Below are positions 32,278 to 41,148 of a stretch of DNA of 64,000 bases, piece by piece. Both the position numbers and the translations under genes were made by a program. The DNA comes from a virus. Positions within the stretch are counted from its first letter, which is position 1. Every line of letters starts with the position of its first letter. The notes under the pieces were generated by a model, which searched no databases, was not told the DNA's origin, and was given only the letters and a program-made list of their open reading frames with translations. Location: IMG/VR virus record IMGVR_UViG_3300009008_000004, positions 82,004-146,003 of that record; one strand, written 5' to 3'.

Positions 32278-33388
32278 CGACCCGATACCGCTCGACGACG
32301 TTTTGGAGCAGATTGCGGCCAAGACGAAAGGAGTCAAATTCCGCCCGGCAGACGAAGTAGTCACAAGCTACAGTTTGCGCAGGAGATTCGGAATCCCTCG
32401 ACTCGACATTGGCCTACGGGGAGGAATCCCTGCGGGCACACTGAACCAACTCTTTGGGCCTGAAGGTTCAGGTAAGGATTATCTGGCCAACCGGATGATC
32501 GCAGAGGTCCAAGAAGCCTATGGCGATGAGGCTGCGATATTCATTGCCAGCTTTGGCTACAAGCTTGATAGAACAGCGATGTTGATGGCCGGGGTCCATA
32601 TGGAGCCTTCCGAAGACCTCGCAAGCCTGGGCATTACACCAGATGACCCGCAATACAAAGATCAGCTGGTGCCGAAGGGGAAGATCATCAATCTTGAGCT
32701 GAAGGAGATGACAGACGAAAAACATCCAGCAGAAGCCATCCTGGAAGCGGTCCTCGCTTGTGTAGAGTGCGGACGGTTCCAGCTTGGAATTATCAACGAG
32801 CTGCCAGCCGCGGAAACAGGGTACCATAAGCAGTCTTCTTTGCTTGATACTACCCGTCCCGCTGCGCTTGCCTCATTGATGGCGGATTTCCAGCGGAAGT
32901 TCTACAACGCCATGAAGGTGCTCCCGAACAACGAGACTACTGTTATGGTGATCAACCAGGTGCGTGCGAATATGTCGGCGACCGGTCCTTACGCTAAGAA
33001 GACAAGCGAGACCGGTGGTTTTGCGTTGAAGCACTTGAAGGCAGCGGACATCCACATCCGCCCGATTGGTACCCTCAAAGAGGGGCCCACTGTAATCGGA
33101 AAGGATATTGGGTGGAAAGTGCAGAAAGGTAAGTGCGGGCTAAGCGAGGGGGCTGAAGGCTCTTTCAACTTCCTCTACTACATGGGGGCAGACCTTATCC
33201 GCGACCTAGTTGACGCAGCAGTTGAGTACAACCTCATCCTACGGAAGGGAGCGTATTACTACTTTGGGGATCAGAGCTTCCAAGGACTAAACGGCCTACG
33301 GGAGTATCTGTCCGACAAAGACATTTACGATCAGCTGTACACCGCTGTCCTGGCAGCAGCCGGGTTGGCCAGCATACGGTACAAGTGA
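32249..33388 (+). CDS. RecA/UvsX-like recombinase ATPase
   Basis: This 379-residue protein has the RecA fold order: an N-terminal basic stretch, a GIPAGTLNQLFGP approach, and a P-loop GPEGSGKD at 70-77. A Glu region, a loop with INQVRAN near 235, and a segment near 270 follow, as in RecA/UvsX. RecA family proteins form filaments on ssDNA and drive strand exchange. The P-loop ends in Asp, where RecA has Thr. It begins 29 nt inside the zinc-ribbon gene and its stop overlaps the start of the next gene. A DnaB-like or RadA-like relative cannot be excluded, but the position with nuclease genes favours recombination. Confidence 0.8.
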   Translation: MVAKKKKRGSDPIPLDDVLEQIAAKTKGVKFRPADEVVTSYSLRRRFGIPRLDIGLRGGIPAGTLNQLFGPEGSGKDYLANRMIAEVQEAYGDEAAIFIASFGYKLDRTAMLMAGVHMEPSEDLASLGITPDDPQYKDQLVPKGKIINLELKEMTDEKHPAEAILEAVLACVECGRFQLGIINELPAAETGYHKQSSLLDTTRPAALASLMADFQRKFYNAMKVLPNNETTVMVINQVRANMSATGPYAKKTSETGGFALKHLKAADIHIRPIGTLKEGPTVIGKDIGWKVQKGKCGLSEGAEGSFNFLYYMGADLIRDLVDAAVEYNLILRKGAYYYFGDQSFQGLNGLREYLSDKDIYDQLYTAVLAAAGLASIRYK

Positions 33389-33825
33389 TGGGGAACGAGA
33401 GGACTCGAAGGGAACGACGGGTTGCCCGGAAGCACGGAGGTAAGGCACGTCCTGCCTCCGGTGCTTTCTGGGGATTGAAGAGGGATGTTAGGAGCGCAGG
33501 CGAATTCCTGATGGAACATAAGGATACACAGGCGAAAACCTATCGCTTCGATGTCCGGGATTTCATACTGCTGGAGAAGCAGTGTTCCGACCCTCTTCCG
33601 ATCTACCTCATCGAATTTGAAGGTCGCGGTGCGCTATACGTATTGCCGGATTGGGTAAGTGAGGAACACAGGAAGATTATCACAACGAAATATTTCTCCG
33701 TGAAGCTCGATCCAGTGGAACACCGTAATGTGCGCATCGCTTTCACAAACTCTAACAAGAAAGTCCTGGCAGTCGGCTATGACCGGTTCCAGGAAATTTG
33801 CAAGGAACTAGATGTCCGAACCTGA
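33388..33825 (+). CDS. PD-(D/E)XK nuclease, candidate Holliday junction resolvase
   Basis: This 145-residue protein (the ATG at 33388 overlaps the previous stop; a GTG three bases earlier is possible) has the layout of small archaeal/phage Hjc-like resolvases: a basic N-terminus with Arg and Lys, a Gly-rich turn, an Asp at about 33, then FLMEHK with Glu43 and Lys45, and hydrophobic strands around an IYLIEFE segment. That D...ExK pattern is the usual catalytic set of PD-(D/E)XK nucleases. It would cut branched DNA during recombination or packaging. Its 3' end overlaps the Cas4-like gene by 14 nt. Confidence 0.6.
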   Translation: MGNERTRRERRVARKHGGKARPASGAFWGLKRDVRSAGEFLMEHKDTQAKTYRFDVRDFILLEKQCSDPLPIYLIEFEGRGALYVLPDWVSEEHRKIITTKYFSVKLDPVEHRNVRIAFTNSNKKVLAVGYDRFQEICKELDVRT

Positions 33826-34546
33826 CAAACGAGAGTATATTGAGCCAAAGGACCCGCTCGAGCACCGTTGTCTTGGGGGAGAGCTTCCTCTCGAGAATAT
33901 TGAGTTCTCCCTCAAAGAGGAAATCGACGCCTACATGCGCGGCAAGGGATCGAAGGAAAGGAACAGCCGCGGGTGGATATACCCCTCAGGTATCGGCAAG
34001 TGCGATCGGCAAGTTGTCTACAACCTGCGGGAGGGGACACCGGGGAGAGAGACAGCCTCCCCGTTGGACCAGAAGTTGGGCGGCATTGGGCACGCCTTGC
34101 ACGATAAACTTCAAGAATGGTCGGCAGAGGCAGTGGGAGCGGAGGAGTTCGAGGCAGAGAAAGCGGTACGCTATGGACTCTATAAACTCTCGATGCGAAT
34201 CGATGGCGTTATGGCCGCTAAAGATTGGATCATCGAGTATAAGACCTTGGGCGATTCCGGGTATAAAAACCTTAGGAAGCCCCGGGAAGACGACATCTTG
34301 CAGGTGCACTGCTATATGTTTGTCCTCGATATCCCGCGGACTATCCTCTATTACTTCAATCGTAACACGGGGGAGGACTGCGAATTCAAGGTCTATTTCG
34401 ACCACAACATTTGGGAAGGGATACTGGAGAATATCGGGCGGGCGATGAAGCACGTCAAGGAGGGGACTACCCCGCCGCGGATCAAAAACAAGTTCTGGTG
34501 CTCGAAGTGTCGGTACAACGAGTACTGTATGAACGACAAAAGCTAG
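33812..34546 (+). CDS. Cas4/RecB-like nuclease with Fe-S cluster
   Basis: This 244-residue protein combines the RecB-type nuclease core with four cysteines in the Cas4/AddB pattern. The first Cys is C64 (GIGKCDR), and the C-terminal three are C230, C233 and C239. The nuclease residues are H94 (in GIGHALHD), D131, E142 and K144 (IIEYK). This is typical of Fe-S exonucleases that resect DNA ends. There is no CRISPR array in the window, so it is a replication/recombination enzyme rather than an adaptation protein. The ATG at 33812 follows AAGGAACTAG. It lies between two resolvase-like genes. Confidence 0.85.
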   Translation: MSEPDKREYIEPKDPLEHRCLGGELPLENIEFSLKEEIDAYMRGKGSKERNSRGWIYPSGIGKCDRQVVYNLREGTPGRETASPLDQKLGGIGHALHDKLQEWSAEAVGAEEFEAEKAVRYGLYKLSMRIDGVMAAKDWIIEYKTLGDSGYKNLRKPREDDILQVHCYMFVLDIPRTILYYFNRNTGEDCEFKVYFDHNIWEGILENIGRAMKHVKEGTTPPRIKNKFWCSKCRYNEYCMNDKS

Positions 34547-34555
34547 GAGGTGGCG

Positions 34556-35116
34556 ATGCCGAAAGACATGGATCCCGCCGTTATTGACGAGATGCTCGCT
34601 GAGCTTGAGGCGAAGATTCAGGCCTACAATGATGTACCTGGGTCCGTAACCAAAGTTCTCGAGACCCTTGGCTTGTCCATCGTACCCACTGAGAAGGTCC
34701 CGGAACCAGTACTGCCCGAGGATATCTCAGCGCTTTCGATGGGAGAGCTGAACCGTCTGTATGATGCGTGTGTAATGCGCTACGATTACATCATCCGTCG
34801 GCTGGCAAAAGAAGAAGGGAACCTTGCAGCAGTAGTTAGGCTGCGGAAGCTGGTGGAAGCTGCTTTGTACTTCAAGTACAAGGGGCACCCCGGCCTTCCC
34901 ACTGCGAAAGACAGGGATAATGCAGTTGTCCTTGACTGGCAGTTCATAAAGGTAGATGCGCAGCATTGCCACTTCTCGAGCCTCGTCGATTCGTTGAACC
35001 TGAAGAAGTCCTCGATTGGGCAATCCAGGGATCGGGTGTACAGAGAAATTAATCGCAGAACGCGCAAGGAAGGACACTTTTCCTCTCCGAAGCAAAGCCT
35101 GCTCAGGGGGGATTAG
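34556..35116 (+). CDS. Unknown replication-operon protein
   Basis: The AGGAGG at 34545-34550 and its 5-nt spacing select the ATG at 34556; a GTG at 34550 would lie on the ribosome-binding site. The 186-residue product is acidic in its first half and basic in its last third, which has several Arg/Lys pairs. No family is recognised. The second half contains a likely alpha/beta stretch with AVVLDWQFIKVD. It sits between the Cas4-like nuclease and the RusA-like resolvase, with 9 and 2 nt gaps, so a recombination or repair role is likely but unproven. Confidence 0.65.
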   Translation: MPKDMDPAVIDEMLAELEAKIQAYNDVPGSVTKVLETLGLSIVPTEKVPEPVLPEDISALSMGELNRLYDACVMRYDYIIRRLAKEEGNLAAVVRLRKLVEAALYFKYKGHPGLPTAKDRDNAVVLDWQFIKVDAQHCHFSSLVDSLNLKKSSIGQSRDRVYREINRRTRKEGHFSSPKQSLLRGD

Positions 35117-35118
35117 TT

Positions 35119-35547
35119 ATGCTCTGGAAGGCAACCATCCCGCTTGTTTCCCAAGACCTGGGCGCAGTATCTGTAAACAGGTTGTATATCACAAGGAAGC
35201 AGGATGGGCGTAAAGCACTCAGCAAGGTTGGGCGAGCTTTCCAAAAAGAAGTTGTAGCAGGGCTACTCCACGCCTGGGGCTTACGAGAGACCCCAGACCC
35301 AAATGCGGAATACCGATTAGTGCTCGAGTTCTATCTGCCGGCCGTCTTCTCAAAAGGTTGGCCGAAGACCGCGAAGTTCCGGTTCCGCCGGATTGACCAG
35401 TCGAACCTGATTAAGTTCTTCCAGGACTGTATTGTTGCTGCATCGGGAGTGGATGATGCAAACCATACAATGCTGCTGGTGACAAAGCGGGAAGACGCAG
35501 AAAACCCAAGACTCGAGGTTCAGTTGGAGGTGTGGGAGTGGCTCTAA
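35119..35547 (+). CDS. rusA: RusA-like Holliday junction resolvase
   Basis: This 142-residue protein has the RusA signature near its middle: D93, N96, K99 and D103 in RIDQSNLIKFFQD, followed by the acid pair D112/D113 and K123. E. coli RusA (120 residues) uses such acids to bind magnesium and cut four-way junctions symmetrically. The ATG at 35119 lies 2 nt after the previous stop. It is the second resolvase-like nuclease in this operon. Its last codons contain the ribosome-binding site of the next gene, which starts 10 nt before its stop. Confidence 0.85.
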   Translation: MLWKATIPLVSQDLGAVSVNRLYITRKQDGRKALSKVGRAFQKEVVAGLLHAWGLRETPDPNAEYRLVLEFYLPAVFSKGWPKTAKFRFRRIDQSNLIKFFQDCIVAASGVDDANHTMLLVTKREDAENPRLEVQLEVWEWL

Positions 35548-35846
35548 AATTCATCAGCCATGGGGAGATGGTAACCACGGCGAAAAATGAAGGATACGCA
35601 GTTGATGACTCAGTGCCAACAGATCTCCTCCGAGAAATTCTCGGTGGAATATTAATTGATCCCGGTGTCCCAACTCCATTCCGGAATGCCGCGGTAGAAA
35701 TGCAGGCCTTTGTTCAACAATACCGTCACCAACTCAACCTGGAGTGCGCTGGTATATGTGTCGCGTGCGCAGAGGTCGTAATGGCCACATGCTACGAGCA
35801 ACTCCCACTGGTAAGGAAGGAAATAGATGAAGAGAATTTCAAATAA
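35538..35846 (+). CDS. Unknown small protein after RusA
   Basis: I choose the GTG at 35538, because GGAGG at 35526-35530 lies 7 nt upstream; a GTG six bases earlier would be too close. The product is 102 residues, mixed in composition, with three Cys grouped near residues 71-85 (CAGICVACAEVV), possibly a metal site. No family is known. It overlaps the RusA-like gene by 10 nt and the next gene by 20 nt, so all three are translated as a block. Confidence 0.6.
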   Translation: MALKFISHGEMVTTAKNEGYAVDDSVPTDLLREILGGILIDPGVPTPFRNAAVEMQAFVQQYRHQLNLECAGICVACAEVVMATCYEQLPLVRKEIDEENFK

Positions 35847-36657
35847 AGTTCTTGAGGAACTGAGCCACTTTGAGATGCGGATCTTGCTTGCACACAAGGT
35901 AGAGCTCGACCCAACCGCTGTAATGGCCCTGACGGAGACCAAGACGCTCATAGCAGCTATCGGAGAACATCAGGAGAAACTTTTGGACGGTGACTATACC
36001 ACCGGCAAGTATTGGGAACGGCTGCCCGAGGATCTCGTCCCATTCCTTGAAATGTGGGAGCGTTACGCAAATGGGGAGATCAAGACCGTGCCACCAAGAG
36101 GCACCCTTTCCGAGGCGGAGATCGTACTCACCAAGAAGGGAGAGAAGCTGGCTGCTAAGAGTAAAGAGGCGGAAGAGCCTGCTCCCGAAGAACCCGTAAA
36201 GGAGGAACCTGTAAAGGAGGAGCCTGTGGAAGAAGTTGCGGAGGAGCCCGCAGAAGAGCCTGTGGTGGAGGAACCTGTGGCGGAGAAACCTGCGGCCGAG
36301 CCGCCCAAGACCCGGAGGCTGCGGACCAAGCGGCTGGGCAAGAAGAAGGCCGACGCGCCGGCGGAAGCGCCTGCAGTAGGAGCTGATACCGCCGCAATCA
36401 TCGGCGTGCTCAAGGAATTGGCGGTAGACCTGGGTAATACCCAGAAGCAGGTATCTTCAGTCCAGAACGATCTCGTCGCGATGACAGGGGTAATGAAGAA
36501 TATCGAGCTGCTCCCGAAACTCGTACAGAGAATCGCGGATATGGAGACCGTTTTGCTCTACATCTGCAACGAAAGTGTCATCGACTACGATGAAGATGAG
36601 GATCCCGTCGCGAATTACGCTGAGTTGGTAGAGATTGCCAACACCGGCACCAAGTAG
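35827..36657 (+). CDS. Protein with Glu-Pro repeat linker, unknown function
   Basis: This 276-residue protein has three parts. An N-terminal helical domain (1-95) is followed by a linker (about 105-175) of repeated Glu-Glu-Pro-Val units, such as EEPVKEEPVKEEPVEE, which then becomes basic. The helical C-terminal domain (about 180-265) has a likely coiled coil. Such acidic proline-rich linkers space two domains in many phage proteins. No family is recognised. The ATG at 35827 has AAGGAAGG upstream. It is the last gene of the replication operon and is followed by a strong terminator. Confidence 0.65.
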   Translation: MKRISNKVLEELSHFEMRILLAHKVELDPTAVMALTETKTLIAAIGEHQEKLLDGDYTTGKYWERLPEDLVPFLEMWERYANGEIKTVPPRGTLSEAEIVLTKKGEKLAAKSKEAEEPAPEEPVKEEPVKEEPVEEVAEEPAEEPVVEEPVAEKPAAEPPKTRRLRTKRLGKKKADAPAEAPAVGADTAAIIGVLKELAVDLGNTQKQVSSVQNDLVAMTGVMKNIELLPKLVQRIADMETVLLYICNESVIDYDEDEDPVANYAELVEIANTGTK

Positions 36658-36659
36658 TA

Positions 36660-36690
36660 CTTAGGGGGGCGTTCGCCCCCCTTCTTTACC
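36660..36690 (+). terminator. Rho-independent terminator of the replication operon
   Basis: Arms GGGGGGC (36664-36670) and GCCCCCC (36675-36681) form a perfect 7-bp stem with a GUUC loop, followed by TTCTTT. It sits between the stop of the plus-strand operon (36657) and the stop of the first minus-strand tail gene (36693), where the two convergent operons meet. On the minus strand the downstream U-run is poor, so it mainly serves the plus strand. Confidence 0.85.
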
Positions 36691-36692
36691 TC

Positions 36693-39600
36693 TTAGTAAA
36701 CCGTATTGCTCGCTACCGTACCCGGGGCCAGGATACCACCACCTGCGCCGCCTGTAGTGTCGTATGTAGTATTCCCCACGACAGTACAGCTGACTTCGGC
36801 ACCAGCACCGGTAATGGAAAGGTGATGTGGGGCCGCAGCATTCTGTGGCCCGCAGAAAGTGTTGCCTGTGAAAGTAAGGGCCTGAATAGTGTCCCCCAGA
36901 GCTGTTGTAGCATCCACAAGATCTACACCACCAGCAGCAACCGCAGAGCTGATGAACACATTCCCAGTAAACGAGCTCCAAGCGATGTTAGTACCAAGGC
37001 TCACACAACCAGCATCCGCCGTCTCGAAAGTATTGCCTGTCATCGTCCAGTACCGATGGGTAGCCGGCGCAACAAGGGCAAAAGTGCTAAAGCAGAATCC
37101 CGCGGCCACCTGCACGCTATTATTTGTGATGGTGACGTTGGTGGAATCGGCTGTACAGAATAGAGCAGCGGAACAAGTGCTCCCCTCAATTGTATTGCCG
37201 GAAATCAGCATGGGATCCGCATTGGATGCGCCCACGAAAGAGATGAGCATTCCTACCGCAAAATCCCAATCTTGGATGGTGTTATTCAAGCATTTCCCGC
37301 CATCCGCGGTAAACGCAATTGCAGACCCGCCGTTAGCTATAAGGGAGGAAAATGTACTTTCCTTCACTACGCATTTCTCGCCCCCAATCTGGAACCCGTT
37401 TCCACTAGGCGTTTTGGTGGCGGCAACGTTGTGTATCCCCGGCCCAACAATCCCATAGTCCGCCTGCGGTGTCAGGATGCAAAATGCAGTGCCGTCATAG
37501 TCAGTAATCGCAACATCCTTAATGCGCGGATAAGGTTGGTTCGAGTAAATAGCGGGCCCTATCGGACCTACAATTGTGCACGCAGTGTTATTGATCTCAC
37601 AGCCATCGCCTACTACCAGATACTCGACATCCCCATAGACCGCTGTTACCGCGACATCATAGATGTGCGTAGAGAGGACTTGGGCATGGTCCGCGTGCGC
37701 TCCCGTAAGGTACACGCCGTAACCAAAGGCATCCCCCGCAACAGTACTCTCGCAATGTAGGTGGCAGTTGCGGACCTTCCGGAAAGCTTTTGAGTATGTG
37801 GTAGCGATCGCATCATCCAAACGGATGTTGATCGCCGCCTGAGTAGCAGCATTAGCCCTAGCCCGGAAACGGAAATCATTGATATCCCAAGACCCAAGAC
37901 CGACTACACCCGCAGTAACACCGTCGATGTTAATTCCATGTTCCGTGGATTCCCAGCTTACGTTGGTAACCTCAAGCCTACCAAGATTCTGGTTGTTGCC
38001 CCCAGAGGTAATCTGCAGCAAATGGGCGGGATACCCAGAAACTGCAGCGAAGGTTATGTTCTCCAAGATCAGCTGTGCCGTTGTCGAGTGGGCCGTCAAC
38101 GGGCTCATGAGGATAGCAGCATGGCCGGCAGAAGCCGTATCATCATGAGCAATAACTACGTTCTTCAGAGTCAACGAGGTAACATCACCGTCAACAATAA
38201 AGATATCCGTAACTCCCGTGGGGGCCCAGGTAAGAGTATGCCCATCTCCGTCAATGACCAAAGAATCAAGCTGCGTAATAGTTGTGGCAGCCGTAACCAC
38301 CACGGAGGAAGTCAGGCGAATAGTAGCTTCAAAATTGTAATCCGAATCCCCAGTACCACCGGCTGTAACAAAAGTGAGCAAGTTCTGTACGAAGCCTACG
38401 GCGGACTCAATGGTCGAAAAGTTCGCCGACTCACCAGAGCCTACAGTCAATGCAAGGGCATGATCAAATTTCCCAAAAACGCGGGCCGGCTGGACATCAA
38501 GTACGTTTCCGCCGGCAGTTGTAAACCACCCAAGCAGGACATCCCCGCCCACAGGATACGGGGACGCCCCAGCAGGATCCCCAAGATCCGAGAATAGGAT
38601 ATTAGCCGGTGTATCAGTCGCCGCAACCGCCCCCGTTGCTGCAACATAATAGAGGAAGTACGTGGTGTTCAGGCCTGCCCAACCACCACCACTTGTAATA
38701 AGCGGGGAGGCCGCGGAAATCTGCGCAGTTACACCAGCTGTAGAAACAAAGAAATCATTCGCAGCGTCAATGTCGGGGCTTGCACCCGGGGTAGAAAACC
38801 CGGGATCACTAAGCAGCCGACCGGCATTCGTCAACTCGTTCCCTGTCTGCTGCTCAATGATATTACGCTGGATACTTACACTTGCAGATCTGTAAGCATC
38901 AAAAGGTGCTACCTTTTCAGTGGCCGCGGGGGCTACAGCGTTGTACGTCCAACCATCTTCGTTGGTCCATGCTACCGGAGCACCCGAAGCATTGTAGACT
39001 GCTACCTGCGGCTCATCCCACAGATCAGCATTGTGGGCTGTAACACGCACCTTCTTGTCGGAATTGGTTCCCGGCTGGCTAATCTCCCCAAGGGATGCAC
39101 GGGCGTTCAGGTGCTCCATCTGCGGAGTACTGCTAACCGCAAATGCCGACTCACTCAAGTAACGGTACATATCTTCAGTAGCCGCGTGGACACCGATATT
39201 CAATCGGTATAAATCTGTGGCAGCGCCACCATCCAACGCTGCGGCGAAGTTAACGGCTACCGTGTGGCCGGCCGTACCAATCGGTACAAACCCCGGGGGA
39301 CAATAGAAGTCAAAACCAGTCGAAGCGGCAGCAACGGAGGTATCAAAGACAATCGGTTCGCCCACATCTTCTATGGCACGAGCAGTAAAGTCCACCTGAC
39401 ACGTCTCACCAGATGCGGCATTAGTAAGAACATCATTATCAGCCAGAGCGTAGATATTGTTTACCTGCCCAGTGGTCCAAGGAACACCAGTCCAGGGGTG
39501 GACCCAAAGGTATCCCTCGCCACTACCTGCGTCGTAGTCATAGTCAAAGACATAGAAGTACTGTCCTGCCGCTGTCTGGAAGACATGGCCGGTGTAAGGA

Positions 39601-40397
39601 CCGCCTACCCACGGAGCAGGAACAAAAGTGTCGATGGGTATCTTCTTAGCCGCAGTCTTCATAAGGACTGCCTTACGTCCTGTACCATCGATCTCAACAA
39701 TCTGATACCAGCCCGGATTTACAGTGCCCGAGATTTTGACATAAGCTCCGGGGTAAACATCCATTGCCGAAAAGGCTCCAAGGCCTGAAATACCATCCCG
39801 CTCAAAGACATTGGCTCCCGCGCCAGGACTGAGAGTACCGAAAAGGTGCGCAAGGGGGGCTACCTCAGTAGGCTGCGTAAGCGCAAGTGTCAGAGTAGAG
39901 TTCGCATTGAACATCGCACCCGCGTCATAGGTAACGCCTGCGGCAGCGAGCTGTTGCCGAACCTTAGCTCCTGCACGATAGGTATGCGCCGGCCCATGTG
40001 TAACAGAGAACGGCTGTCCCATAACCTGGTCCAGGAACAGTCCCACATTCACATAAAGGGGGCCAATAGTTGCACCAACCGCTGTCGCAATATCGAGGTT
40101 AGCCGCAGCACCACCTGTAAGGTCGAGCCCCGAAAGGATAGTCGAGTCGAACGTGCAGGGGACTGCATTGTAGAACGAGTTGATCATCTGATGCATATCG
40201 TTCTGACCAGATACCCCAGCAAGAGCCCGGTTGAAGGCAGAGGAGGTAGCAGACTCTCCGTACCCCATAAACTTCGTACCGGTTGGCTGCGCTGTACCGG
40301 GCAGGTACCCGCCAACCCGGTTAGCAGGGGTTGCCCCACTCAAATTCTCCGGGGTGTTCCCTACAAGTTTTCCTGTTGTGTCATAGTTCCTGGGCAT
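36693..40397 (-). CDS. Large tailspike/tail fibre with beta-helix
   Basis: This 1234-residue protein has a virion-binding N-terminal part followed from about residue 640 by long runs of short, regularly spaced beta strands with Asn, Gly and Thr turns (VVIDGDGHTLTW-like strands, NNTI, GNTF and GNTIEG steps). That is typical of a right-handed parallel beta-helix. These tailspikes bind and often cleave surface polysaccharide; no catalytic residues can be named by eye. The first 110 residues are Thr/Gly-rich with likely trimerisation or attachment function. It lies at the downstream end of the tail cluster, with a second beta-helix protein two genes upstream. Confidence 0.8.
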   Translation of the reverse strand: MPRNYDTTGKLVGNTPENLSGATPANRVGGYLPGTAQPTGTKFMGYGESATSSAFNRALAGVSGQNDMHQMINSFYNAVPCTFDSTILSGLDLTGGAAANLDIATAVGATIGPLYVNVGLFLDQVMGQPFSVTHGPAHTYRAGAKVRQQLAAAGVTYDAGAMFNANSTLTLALTQPTEVAPLAHLFGTLSPGAGANVFERDGISGLGAFSAMDVYPGAYVKISGTVNPGWYQIVEIDGTGRKAVLMKTAAKKIPIDTFVPAPWVGGPYTGHVFQTAAGQYFYVFDYDYDAGSGEGYLWVHPWTGVPWTTGQVNNIYALADNDVLTNAASGETCQVDFTARAIEDVGEPIVFDTSVAAASTGFDFYCPPGFVPIGTAGHTVAVNFAAALDGGAATDLYRLNIGVHAATEDMYRYLSESAFAVSSTPQMEHLNARASLGEISQPGTNSDKKVRVTAHNADLWDEPQVAVYNASGAPVAWTNEDGWTYNAVAPAATEKVAPFDAYRSASVSIQRNIIEQQTGNELTNAGRLLSDPGFSTPGASPDIDAANDFFVSTAGVTAQISAASPLITSGGGWAGLNTTYFLYYVAATGAVAATDTPANILFSDLGDPAGASPYPVGGDVLLGWFTTAGGNVLDVQPARVFGKFDHALALTVGSGESANFSTIESAVGFVQNLLTFVTAGGTGDSDYNFEATIRLTSSVVVTAATTITQLDSLVIDGDGHTLTWAPTGVTDIFIVDGDVTSLTLKNVVIAHDDTASAGHAAILMSPLTAHSTTAQLILENITFAAVSGYPAHLLQITSGGNNQNLGRLEVTNVSWESTEHGINIDGVTAGVVGLGSWDINDFRFRARANAATQAAINIRLDDAIATTYSKAFRKVRNCHLHCESTVAGDAFGYGVYLTGAHADHAQVLSTHIYDVAVTAVYGDVEYLVVGDGCEINNTACTIVGPIGPAIYSNQPYPRIKDVAITDYDGTAFCILTPQADYGIVGPGIHNVAATKTPSGNGFQIGGEKCVVKESTFSSLIANGGSAIAFTADGGKCLNNTIQDWDFAVGMLISFVGASNADPMLISGNTIEGSTCSAALFCTADSTNVTITNNSVQVAAGFCFSTFALVAPATHRYWTMTGNTFETADAGCVSLGTNIAWSSFTGNVFISSAVAAGGVDLVDATTALGDTIQALTFTGNTFCGPQNAAAPHHLSITGAGAEVSCTVVGNTTYDTTGGAGGGILAPGTVASNTVY

Positions 40398-40407
40398 CTA
40401 AAGCCTC

Positions 40408-41130
40408 CTACTTGAATGTGATCTCCCAGATCACCTCGAGTTCTACGTTGGGGGTCTTCACTATCGGGGACATCAAACCATACGCAATCATCCCCGGCAC
40501 ATCTCCCGTATGCGTACCAATATCAGGAGACAAGAAGGGGTCGGCGGCGGACGTAAACAAAGCCACCTCCGACACCGGCACCGAAGTCCCGTAACTATTC
40601 TTTGCGTGGACAAAAGAGACATCTGTTTCCGCGAAGAGCGCATGGAACACGATAGTCCCATCATCGGGAAAATCAGTAGGGTACGCCTGAGGCAACACCT
40701 GCTTCATCCATTCTTCCCCGGTGCTGAGCGTAGATGTCTTCACAATCGAAGGAGCTTCAAGGCCCGCGATTGAGGGAAGCTCTGTGTAACCGCCGGGAGT
40801 CCCAATAGTCTGGAGAACTCCGCCAGTACCAACACCTACCCATCGCACACGGTAGGTACGAGCAGCACCGGTGTCCCATGAGGTATCGATGGCGTAGTCC
40901 GTACCCGCCCCGTCATCTGTGGGAAGGTCCGTATCCCGCATCCCAGCAACTGTAGCACTTGGGGGAACTACCGGTGGGTATGCAGCAGCGCCAATGAGTT
41001 TCGACAGCCAGATACGACCATTGTAGGTGAAAACGTTATGCTTCTTCCGCTCGTCAACAACCTTATCCCCCTTCTTCAACCGAAGGTAAAGGTTGTCTTG
41101 GATGCGAAGTCCTTCTCTTTCGTAGAGCAT
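40408..41130 (-). CDS. Tail-associated structural protein
   Basis: This 240-residue protein has a basic start and then a long beta-rich body. The segment VSEVALFTS near residue 187 and the end AYGLMSPIVKTPNVELEVIWEITF are typical of small phage virion proteins in tail-fibre regions, whose C-terminal strand ends in an aromatic or acidic pair. No enzymatic signature is seen. It is 10 nt upstream of the large tailspike and 18 nt downstream of the second beta-helix protein, so an adaptor between the two tailspikes and the baseplate is a reasonable inference. Confidence 0.6.
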   Translation of the reverse strand: MLYEREGLRIQDNLYLRLKKGDKVVDERKKHNVFTYNGRIWLSKLIGAAAYPPVVPPSATVAGMRDTDLPTDDGAGTDYAIDTSWDTGAARTYRVRWVGVGTGGVLQTIGTPGGYTELPSIAGLEAPSIVKTSTLSTGEEWMKQVLPQAYPTDFPDDGTIVFHALFAETDVSFVHAKNSYGTSVPVSEVALFTSAADPFLSPDIGTHTGDVPGMIAYGLMSPIVKTPNVELEVIWEITFK

Positions 41131-41148
41131 GCTACCCCCTTGCGGTGC

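Noticed and set aside
33812-34546. Cas4 as part of a CRISPR-Cas system
   Set aside because: There is no repeat array and no other cas gene in the window, and the neighbours are recombination genes.
36170-36310. Possible CRISPR-like or tandem DNA repeat
   Set aside because: The repeats are 18-30 bp Glu-Pro codons within an open frame, without spacers of even length; it is a coding low-complexity linker.
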